A stretch of DNA of 64,000 bases from Pseudomonadota bacterium (GTDB taxonomy: Bacteria > Pseudomonadota > Gammaproteobacteria > Burkholderiales > Burkholderiaceae_F), in assembly GCA_021842465.1 (NCBI GenBank), contig JAKBZN010000003.1:66582-130581 (forward strand), given 5' to 3'. Below are positions 57,557 to 64,000 of this stretch, piece after piece; the first letter of the stretch is position 1, and each line of letters opens with the position of its first letter. A program made the position numbers and the translations under genes. The notes beneath the pieces were generated by a model that was not told where the DNA came from, did not search any database, and was given only the letters and a program-made list of their open reading frames with translations.

Positions 57557-57931
57557 TCAAACCGCCGGAACTGCCGCCTGCTCGGTCACCGCCTTGCGCG
57601 CTTCTTCGCGCTCGACGGTCTTCATCATCGGACTGGGGTCCGTGACGGCCTTCTTCTGCACCGTCGTGAGGTGCCGCAGAATGGCATCGTTGTAGCGGAA
57701 GCCGTGCTCGAGCTCGTCGAGAGTGGCTTTGGTGCATTCGATGTTGAGCAGGATGTAGTGGGCTTTGACGAGCTTCTGGATCGGGTAGGCCAGCTGGCGC
57801 CGGCCCCAGTCCTCGACCCGATGCACTTGGCCGCCTTGCGACGTGACCAGCGTGCGATACCGCTCGATCATCGCCGGGACCTGCTCGCTTTGGTCCGGAT
57901 GGACGATGAAACAGATTTCGTAATGACGCAT
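57557..57931 (-). CDS. rpsF: 30S ribosomal protein S6
   Basis: A 124-residue S6: [54 protein letters not shown]. The ATG at 57931 follows GAGGAG at 5 nt. First gene of the operon; its promoter should lie in 57932-58067. Confidence 0.98.
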   Translation of the reverse strand: MRHYEICFIVHPDQSEQVPAMIERYRTLVTSQGGQVHRVEDWGRRQLAYPIQKLVKAHYILLNIECTKATLDELEHGFRYNDAILRHLTTVQKKAVTDPSPMMKTVEREEARKAVTEQAAVPAV

Positions 57932-58067
57932 GAACACTCCTCGTGGATTCACCCTGACGGGATCAGCCGCCCGGAAAGCACAACGCTCCGGTGCGGCAAG
58001 GAACCGCGGATTGTAATACAACCACGGGTTGGACGCCGCGAGACGTCGTCCGTCCACCGTACGGAAT

Positions 58068-59093
58068 CTAGGCCGGATCGGACGGCCGCCCGGAATCCCG
58101 GGGCGCGATCCCGAGGATGCAAGCGGCGAGCTCGCTGCGGCGCCGGACTTCGAGTTTGCCGAAGATCCGCTTGAGGTGGTCCTTGACCGTCAGTTCGCTG
58201 ATGAAAAGCTGCTCGGCCACGTCGCGATTGGATAGACCCTGCGCCACGAGCGCTGCGACGGCCTTCTCCCGGTCGCTGAGCACGAAACGGCTCAGTCCGC
58301 CCGCCAGTCGGGGCATGGCAGGGTATGGTTCAAGCAGGATGAACCTGCCGGAATTCCTTCCCACCGCGGGTACGGTACGTACGCGATAGCTGCGCCGCCC
58401 GCGCCGAAAAAAGGCCGCCGAGGTGCCGCTGCCGGGGTCGGGGAGCGATGCAACTTCCGCACCGCGAAGCGCGCTCTTCGCCACCGGATTCATGAAGCAG
58501 GGTTTCCCCCGCGAATCGGTCATCACCACCCCCATCTCGGTAAAAAATGACTCCTCGGCCAGAAGCGCGGCGCGCTGCAGGACCCGGGCCAAGTGGGGAA
58601 GAAGCCGATTCAGGATGGCGATTTCGCGTGCGCCGAAAGCCCGGTCCCGTCGCTGGCGGTGGATACCCAGGATTCCGACCCGATCTCCCTGGACCTGCAG
58701 GGTCGAGGCGAGGACGTGGAACACGTTCGCAACCGGAAGGAGAAAATCCTGGGCAAACTCCGTTTCAACCAGATCGGACATCAGATCCGTGTTCCGGATC
58801 ACCTGATTCGGATGATCCCGGAACCAGCCGGAGGAAACGAAGGGATCCTGCGGCGCATAGTGCGCGAGATAGGTCAGCAGCGCGCCCTCGGAATTGTTAT
58901 AGACGCGATACCCGTGAAAGCAAAAGTTTCCGGTTTGCGGGTCGGCGGGCACGAAAATGGCGCTGTAGATACCGATGGCCTTCCGCAACTGCCCACAAAA
59001 CGCGTCCAGCATCGCGTTCCGATCCGACACCGAATACACGATGTCGATGGTGTCGAGAATATTTTTGTAGTCCTTGCTCGACAGGCTGATCAT
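58068..59093 (-). CDS. LuxR-family transcriptional regulator with N-terminal sensor domain
   Basis: A 341-residue regulator. The N-terminal part (about 1-180) looks like a GAF-type sensor ([40 protein letters not shown]), followed by a PAS-like stretch, and a C-terminal LuxR helix-turn-helix (about 275-335; [52 protein letters not shown]). No receiver domain or clear acyl-homoserine-lactone site. The ATG at 59093 begins [11 protein letters not shown]. It is divergent from the large lipoprotein gene and could control it. Signal unknown. Confidence 0.85.
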   Translation of the reverse strand: MISLSSKDYKNILDTIDIVYSVSDRNAMLDAFCGQLRKAIGIYSAIFVPADPQTGNFCFHGYRVYNNSEGALLTYLAHYAPQDPFVSSGWFRDHPNQVIRNTDLMSDLVETEFAQDFLLPVANVFHVLASTLQVQGDRVGILGIHRQRRDRAFGAREIAILNRLLPHLARVLQRAALLAEESFFTEMGVVMTDSRGKPCFMNPVAKSALRGAEVASLPDPGSGTSAAFFRRGRRSYRVRTVPAVGRNSGRFILLEPYPAMPRLAGGLSRFVLSDREKAVAALVAQGLSNRDVAEQLFISELTVKDHLKRIFGKLEVRRRSELAACILGIAPRDSGRPSDPA

Positions 59094-59432
59094 GGTCGCT
59101 GCCTGGATTTCGTGGGGGTTTATGCGCGATCTCCCCACAGCGTGAATCTACCCGTCGGAATTCCGGTATGCAATAACCGTACGCAACCGCCGCAGGGAAA
59201 TTCCCGCAGGGCCACGCCGGTCCTCCTTCCCGACCGGCATGGCCGAAATGCATTGCGCTTGCCCGCCAGATCGGCCGATCCATGGCACGGCGGGGGACTC
59301 CCTCTGCCGATGCCAGGTCGCGATCCACAAATCCCTCCTTTCGAGGGATGCGCCGCGGAACCCTCGTACCTATATTCAAAGCGCATTTGCGGGATCGTCG
59401 CGATGACGGCGGGCCGATCAAGGAGAAGCGCA
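59094..59432. other. Divergent intergenic region with a 7-bp hairpin
   Basis: About 340 bp between the LuxR-type gene and the lipoprotein gene. ATCCCTC-CTTTC-GAGGGAT (about 59333-59351) is a perfect inverted repeat that could be an operator or attenuator. CCTATATTC near 59370 may be part of a plus-strand promoter. No gene seen. Confidence 0.45.
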
Positions 59433-61505
59433 ATGAAACGGATCACGATGGGAATCGGCGGCGCGGTGGCCGCCTTGGCGCTGGCAGTGGCGTTACAAGG
59501 CTGCGGCGGTGGAGGATCGTCTTCGATCCCCGGCGCCGGTGTTGCAAGCTCCACCGTCGGATATTTCGTCGACGCACCGGTGGCGGGCGCCGGTTATACG
59601 ACGTCCTCCGGCCTGACCGGCATCACCGGGAGCGATGGTTCGTTCACGTACAAGACGGGGGATACGGTCACGTTCACGGTGCTCGGCATGCCCCTGGGCA
59701 ATGCGGTGGTCATTCCCGTCAATGGCGTGGTGACCCCGGTGACGATCACAGGGGAGGCTCCATCCGGCAGCGCGGTTACGGCAACCAACGCGCCCAAGGC
59801 CGCCGCGATCGCCCAATTTCTGCAGACCCTCGGGGAGGTCGGAAGTTCGTCATCCTCGAATGCGAGCGGCTCGATCGTCCTGCCGAGTGGAACTGCCGCC
59901 TCGAACCTGCAGCAGCGATTGGCCACCCTGGATGCGCAAGGAGGCATTTCCGCCGTCGTGACTGGCCTGCAGACCGCATTGTCGAACGCGGGAATCACCG
60001 GCGTCACCGTCGTTCCATCGTCGACCGCGGTCACCAACATGAACACCTCGATCCAGGCGGCGTCGTCCGCCGCGGCGAACAGCCAATTCGTGAACAGCAC
60101 CTGGACCATCACGGCGAACTCGCCGGCAACCGGCAGCGCCACCATCCAGTTGCTCGGCAACGGAACGGTGGCGGGAATGGACAACAGCGGCGAGGTGATC
60201 TACGGAACCTGGATCGTCAACGCTGGCGGGTCGATCACCTTCCATATCGCATCGGCCGGCGGGGGGACGGGGACGGGAACGGTTCCCGCGGCGACGAGCG
60301 GAAGCATGCCAACGTGCCCCACATGTTTGGCCATTACTTCGGGGAGTGGCACTTCGTTCACGGCGAATATGACCGAAGCGTCGCCAGGCACCCAGAACGT
60401 GGATGCGGGAATCTGGTTCGGAACGTTCACGCCAAACAGCGCCGCAACGGCGAACGGAATGCACGGCGGATCCGCGGCGATGATCGCGGAATCCGATGGG
60501 TCGGTCGTCGGAATGCTCATCGAAACCGGCAGCAACGGCGGCGGTGGCGGATCCTTCGGCGGTGGCAATTGGACGCCCTCCAGCGGGGCCATCACCGTCA
60601 CGGGAACGACGGGCGGAGGCGGCGGCAACTCGCCGTGGGTCGTGACCGGGAATCTCGCCACGGAAACCGGAACGCTCAGCATCAACGGAACGGTGATGGG
60701 AACCGTTGCGTTTGCACGCACGGCGCCAGCAGGGGTGTTCGGGGGAAGTCCCGTGACGCTGACCGCTACGCAATTTCCGTCGTGTTCCTCCTCCACGACG
60801 GTCACACTGCCGACAACCGGAGCCGGCACCTTCACGACGACGCTATCCGGCGTGCCCGAGACCTGTGACTTGTCGGTCGCATTTTCCCAGAGCGGCGCAT
60901 CGGTCATCGCCGGCGGGGGAGCCTGTTCCGGCGCAAACAACACCTACGGCGGCAACGGCCCGATGACCGGAACCTGGTCCGGGTGTCTCAACGGATCGAC
61001 GCTGACGGTATCCCAAAACTACACCCTGGGCGCGACCAATGCGCAGGCGAACATGACGTGTACCGCAGGAAGCGGTGGCCTGAGCAATTGCACCGTTTCC
61101 GGAACGGTGCCGGCGCCGAGCGGAAGCACCGGATACACGGCCAGCCCGGTCAGCGGAAATGGAAGCGTGTATTCGAGCAGCGGCAGCGGATATACGGTAG
61201 GGGGCGTAGTCGACTTCACGTACGTGCAGCAGAACTTCAATTGCACGCCGGTTTTCCTCTCCATTGACGGAGTCCTCGTCGAAACCGACTATGTCGGCTT
61301 CAGCCAAGGAAATTCCGCATGTACGCAATCGGGGGCCCCTCCCGCAACCGTGAACTTTGCGTTCGCCACCCCGGTTCCGTCCGGTGCGACCTATTCCGTG
61401 ACCCAGTATTCCCAGCAGCAGACCTGTTCCGCCACCGCTGGTGCAGTCAACAGCGGAACGATGGCGAGCAGCAACGTCGGCAACGCAGGGTTCACCTGCC
61501 AGTAA
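59433..61505 (+). CDS. Large Ser/Thr/Gly-rich lipoprotein of unknown function
   Basis: A 690-residue secreted protein. The ATG follows AAGGAG, and the signal peptide ends in LALAVALQGCGGGGSSS (lipobox at residue 23). The mature protein is low-complexity (Ser, Thr, Gly, Ala, Asn), with an N-terminal segment resembling carboxypeptidase-regulatory or cellulose-binding-like folds (VGYFVDAPVAGAGYTTSSG, then GSDGSFTYKTGDTVTFTVLG), repeated beta-like blocks with GTWIVNAGGSITFHI, a TCPTC pair, and several further Cys in the last 250 residues. It resembles exported surface or adhesin-like lipoproteins, but no enzyme motif is visible. Stand-alone gene ending at a strong hairpin. Confidence 0.8.
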   Translation: MKRITMGIGGAVAALALAVALQGCGGGGSSSIPGAGVASSTVGYFVDAPVAGAGYTTSSGLTGITGSDGSFTYKTGDTVTFTVLGMPLGNAVVIPVNGVVTPVTITGEAPSGSAVTATNAPKAAAIAQFLQTLGEVGSSSSSNASGSIVLPSGTAASNLQQRLATLDAQGGISAVVTGLQTALSNAGITGVTVVPSSTAVTNMNTSIQAASSAAANSQFVNSTWTITANSPATGSATIQLLGNGTVAGMDNSGEVIYGTWIVNAGGSITFHIASAGGGTGTGTVPAATSGSMPTCPTCLAITSGSGTSFTANMTEASPGTQNVDAGIWFGTFTPNSAATANGMHGGSAAMIAESDGSVVGMLIETGSNGGGGGSFGGGNWTPSSGAITVTGTTGGGGGNSPWVVTGNLATETGTLSINGTVMGTVAFARTAPAGVFGGSPVTLTATQFPSCSSSTTVTLPTTGAGTFTTTLSGVPETCDLSVAFSQSGASVIAGGGACSGANNTYGGNGPMTGTWSGCLNGSTLTVSQNYTLGATNAQANMTCTAGSGGLSNCTVSGTVPAPSGSTGYTASPVSGNGSVYSSSGSGYTVGGVVDFTYVQQNFNCTPVFLSIDGVLVETDYVGFSQGNSACTQSGAPPATVNFAFATPVPSGATYSVTQYSQQQTCSATAGAVNSGTMASSNVGNAGFTCQ

Positions 61506-61528
61506 TCATTTCGGGATGTCTCTCGCAA

Positions 61529-61567
61529 AAACCGCCGGTGGGGCTTGAAATCCCTCACCGGCGGTTT
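61529..61567. terminator. Strong hairpin terminator between convergent genes
   Basis: AAACCGCCGGTG pairs perfectly with CACCGGCGGTTT across a 15-nt loop that can itself pair GGG with CCC. It lies 24 nt after the lipoprotein stop, and ends in GGTTTCCC on the plus strand and GGTTTTT-like runs on the minus strand, so it can serve both genes. Confidence 0.8.
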
Positions 61568-61642
61568 CCCGTTGGATTTTTCTCCTGCGCCGTGCCGGTC
61601 GCGGAGGCACGCGGCAGAAAGGCTTGCCTCTTGCGCAGCCGC

Positions 61643-62863
61643 CTAAATTTCCCCGTCCAGCAGTTGCGCGGCGGCGAGCGACTTGAGCAGGGCGTCGTTA
61701 CAGGCGGCGATCGGGATCGCGAGGTATTCGGCCTGCCTGCGCACCGTGAGCGGATCGCTGCGCTCGATGGCCTCGATGAGCGTCAGGTAGGGGCCGTAGG
61801 GTCCCGTGCGATGAAGCACCGCCTCGACGATCGTGTCCGACAGGGAGATCAACTCGAACAAGCGGTCGAAGGGAGCGCCGGTAATGTGGTCGAGGAGCGA
61901 AAACGCGCCCGTGATGAACAGCTCGTCCCGGACCTCCGCGCCGTGGTTGGCGTTCGCGCCGATGGATTCGAGAAAAATCCCGCGGCGGATCGACGCGTGC
62001 ATCAACGGCAAGGCATTGGCTTCCCGCGACGCCGTCGCCAGCAGCAGCGACAGCCAGCGATTGAGCTTCTTGTACCCCAGCATCATCACCGCGTGCTGGA
62101 ACGAGGTGATCTGCACGGGCAGGTTGAACGCCGCCGAGTTCACCAGCCGCAACAGCTTGAACGCCAGTGCCGGGTCGCGCCGCAGCGTCAGCTCGATCTT
62201 CTGCAGGTCGGCGTCGTCGCGCACCAGGCGCAACAGTTCCAGCACCACCGCCTGCTCCGGCTGCAGGGGCCGGACAGCCGACACCGCCGGGTCCTCGATC
62301 GGCCAGCCCACGCAGGCCGCCGCATCGCGTTCGAAGCACGCCACGGCATCGGCCACCGTCTGCACCCCGGTGATCACATAGGGGAGATGCCGTACCGCGC
62401 CGGCCGGCGCCGGCGCCACCCGCCGGCGATCCTCGCTCACATGGATGATCGCGAACTCGAAACAGGACAGCAGCGCCGGGGGCAAGGGCACTTCGGGACG
62501 TCCCCGCAGCGCCAATCGTTTGCCGTCGCGGAACAGAGCCTGGGTAATGCCCTGCGTCTGGGGATCGACCAGGCGGCTGGCCGGGATCTCCAACAAGGCG
62601 TTGCGCGGCGCCTTCCAGTCGAGCACGGACTCGTCGAACTCCGCGTCGAGCGGTGCCACCAGCATCGGTTGCACCGCCTCCGACCAGATCGAATTGACGG
62701 CATCGAGGACGCGCCCAACCGGAGGACGTTGCGCCGGATTGATCGCCAGCATGGTCAGGCGCGTGCCGATCGCCCTCCGCTTCTTGTCGATCAGCGGGGC
62801 GTAGCAGATGCACACCGAACCCAGTAAATCACTGGGAATCCCATTTTTTTCCGGAAGATTCAT
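61643..62863 (-). CDS. HDOD-domain protein with degenerate EAL-like N-terminus (YuxH type)
   Basis: A 406-residue signalling protein. Residues about 195-390 form an HDOD domain (IELTLRRDPALAFKLLRLVN, FQHAVMMLGYKKLNRWLSLL, LFITGAFSLLDHITGAPFDR). The N-terminal half matches the EAL-like part of YuxH proteins (GRVLDAVNSIWSEAVQPMLV, LLEIPASRLVDPQTQGI) but lacks the EAL motif and metal-binding residues, so it should not cut c-di-GMP. It may bind a nucleotide or act as a scaffold. Single gene, convergent with the lipoprotein. Confidence 0.85.
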   Translation of the reverse strand: MNLPEKNGIPSDLLGSVCICYAPLIDKKRRAIGTRLTMLAINPAQRPPVGRVLDAVNSIWSEAVQPMLVAPLDAEFDESVLDWKAPRNALLEIPASRLVDPQTQGITQALFRDGKRLALRGRPEVPLPPALLSCFEFAIIHVSEDRRRVAPAPAGAVRHLPYVITGVQTVADAVACFERDAAACVGWPIEDPAVSAVRPLQPEQAVVLELLRLVRDDADLQKIELTLRRDPALAFKLLRLVNSAAFNLPVQITSFQHAVMMLGYKKLNRWLSLLLATASREANALPLMHASIRRGIFLESIGANANHGAEVRDELFITGAFSLLDHITGAPFDRLFELISLSDTIVEAVLHRTGPYGPYLTLIEAIERSDPLTVRRQAEYLAIPIAACNDALLKSLAAAQLLDGEI

Positions 62864-63007
62864 TGATCTATCGCAGCTCTGACAGGCTCACCTCCCCGGG
62901 GAGTCTATTTCCTCTCCCCGGAATCGGGTCTGCCGAAGTGTGCGGCGACGCGCTCCGAATTCCCGGGATCGGTGTACCGTTGCGCCAAGTTTCCACCGAC
63001 ACCCCCG

Positions 63008-63832
63008 ATGCGCAACGACCCTGCCCTGTTTCCGAGCCTGCTTGTCCCGCGACAATGCGATGCCCACAAGGGGGACTTCGGCGCTGTCGGAGTGATCGGA
63101 GGGAGTCGCGGCATGGTCGGCGCCGTGATTCTGGCGGCGCGCGCCGCCTTGCGGATCGGTGCCGGCCGGGTCTACGCCGACTGCCTCGGCGCGCCCGATC
63201 TGCGAATCGATCCTCTGCAACCGGAATTGATGCTGCGCCCGCAACAGGACTTTCCGGAGGCCCTCGACGCCACCGTGGCCGGCTGCGGACTGGATGCCGA
63301 CCCCGCGGGTGCCGGCGCGCTCGCACGCGCAATCGACGCAACCGCCGCCCTCGTGCTCGATGCCGGCGGACTGACACAGATTGCCGCGAATCCGGCCCTG
63401 GCGCGGAGTTTCGCGACTCGCCCTGCGATCCGGATCATCACGCCGCACCCCGGCGAAGCGGCCCGACTGTTGGGCTGCGAGATCGCGGCCGTGCAGCTTG
63501 ACCGGCGGGCCAGTGCCCGGGAACTGGCGCAACGGTTCTCGAGCATCGTGGTGCTGAAAGGATCCGGCACGGTGATCGCAGAGCCCGCCGGGGCATGCTG
63601 GGTCAACCCGACCGGCGGCCCGGCCCTGGCAAGCGCAGGCACTGGCGACGTGCTGGCCGGAATGATCGGCGGCTTGCTGGCCCAGGGCTACCCTGCGCTC
63701 GACGCGGTGCGTGGCGCGGTATGGCTGCATGGACGCGCCGCCGACCTGCACGGCGCCGACCGCGGCCTCACCGCCTCGGAGATCGCGCCGCTGGCCCTGC
63801 GGGCGTGGGATGCCCTGCGAAAAAAGACGTGA
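63008..63832 (+). CDS. nnrD: ADP/ATP-dependent NAD(P)H-hydrate dehydratase
   Basis: A 274-residue repair enzyme of the ribokinase-like CARKD family that dehydrates damaged NAD(P)H hydrates. Only the dehydratase domain is present (the epimerase NnrE is absent). Motifs: HKGDFGAVGVIGGSRGMVGA, LVLDAGGLTQIA, IITPHPGEAARLL, VVLKGSGTVI and the nucleotide loop SAGTGDVLAGMIGGLLAQG. ATG 63008 is preferred; a GTG at 62972 is in frame. It ends just before a hairpin and the IS630 element. Confidence 0.94.
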   Translation: MRNDPALFPSLLVPRQCDAHKGDFGAVGVIGGSRGMVGAVILAARAALRIGAGRVYADCLGAPDLRIDPLQPELMLRPQQDFPEALDATVAGCGLDADPAGAGALARAIDATAALVLDAGGLTQIAANPALARSFATRPAIRIITPHPGEAARLLGCEIAAVQLDRRASARELAQRFSSIVVLKGSGTVIAEPAGACWVNPTGGPALASAGTGDVLAGMIGGLLAQGYPALDAVRGAVWLHGRAADLHGADRGLTASEIAPLALRAWDALRKKT

Positions 63833-63838
63833 CCGCAG

Positions 63839-63865
63839 GCGGTAGAGGGGTATCCCCGCTACCGC
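63839..63865 (+). terminator. Hairpin after nnrD
   Basis: GCGGTAG and CTACCGC enclose GGGG-TAT-CCCC with single A and G between; a stable 11-bp stem. No U-tract follows, so termination is probable but not certain. Confidence 0.6.
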
Positions 63866-63874
63866 GCCGGATCC

Positions 63875-64000
63875 TAGTGTAGTGAGTCATTAATTCGTTG
63901 AACTATATCGCCATTTCGCTGTCTCTCGTACAGTTCGGTTGGAGAGGCGAGGAAGAGATGGCGGGAAGACGGAAAGCAGAACTGGTGCTCACCGAGGCGG
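63875..64000 (+). mobile_element. IS630-family insertion sequence, left end (cut by window edge)
   Basis: A terminal repeat starting GTGTAGTGAGTCATTAATT follows a TA at 63875-63876, the target dinucleotide of IS630/Tc1/mariner elements. The transposase start follows 80 nt later. The right end is outside the window. Confidence 0.75.
63958..64000 (+). CDS. IS630-family transposase, first 14 codons (cut by window edge)
   Basis: MAGRRKAELVLTEA is the typical IS630-type transposase N-terminus. A purine-rich GAGGCGAGGAAGAG precedes the ATG. The DDE domain lies beyond the edge, so intactness cannot be judged. Confidence 0.75.
   Translation, partial: MAGRRKAELVLTEA

Overview
The window looks like the chromosome of a GC-rich, chemolithoautotrophic betaproteobacterium, probably Burkholderiales-like. 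The evidence is the order rpsF-priB-rpsR-rplI-dnaB, an alaC-hom-thrC block, a PEP-CTERM protein, and a form IA RuBisCO inside an alpha-carboxysome operon. The genus is not determined; this placement is inference from gene content and order.

Layout. 1-2353: the start of an EgtD-like methyltransferase running off the left edge, a repeat-filled gap, and a PEP-CTERM protein. 2354-14857: two tandem tripartite exporters on the plus strand, one ABC-2 type (outer-membrane lipoprotein, HlyD adaptor, fused ATPase/permease, second permease) and one RND type (outer-membrane lipoprotein, adaptor, HAE1 pump). 14888-21466, minus strand: a ygiC/ygiB-like pair, a TauE/SafE exporter, a membrane PAS-GGDEF cyclase, and an aldo/keto reductase paired with an Old Yellow Enzyme. 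21849-26813, plus strand: a very large c-di-GMP protein with a LOV domain and a globin-coupled sensor domain, then a stand-alone EAL protein.

The core is 26901-43938, a complete inorganic-carbon concentrating locus. A CbbR-like LysR gene is divergent from dabB-dabA, the membrane bicarbonate accumulation pump. Convergent to dabA runs the minus-strand carboxysome operon: cbbL, cbbS, csoS2, csoSCA, csoS4A, csoS4B, csoS1, csoS1, a ferritin-like gene, acRAF, a small disordered protein that may be McdB-like, and cbbO. A second cbbR is divergent from cbbL. The DAB pump raises cytosolic bicarbonate, the carboxysomal carbonic anhydrase converts it to CO2 inside the shell, and acRAF and CbbO serve RuBisCO assembly and activation. 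cbbQ, mcdA and csoS1D are not in the window.

Directly after the second cbbR lies a scar: an IS630-like end that overlaps the cbbR stop codon, a 32-bp inverted repeat, and a decayed hybrid histidine kinase. Housekeeping follows: msrB, clpB, thrC, hom, alaC (minus); a Mth938-type protein, a peroxiredoxin and phoH (plus); the rpsF-dnaB operon (minus). The end holds a LuxR-type regulator divergent from a large Ser/Thr/Gly-rich lipoprotein, an HDOD protein, nnrD, and the left end of an IS630-family element cut by the window edge.

A palindromic REP-like repeat (core CTCCCGC-NN-GCGGGAG with C-rich and G-rich flanks) recurs in at least ten gaps, mostly at gene 3' ends. I saw no tRNA, rRNA or CRISPR array.
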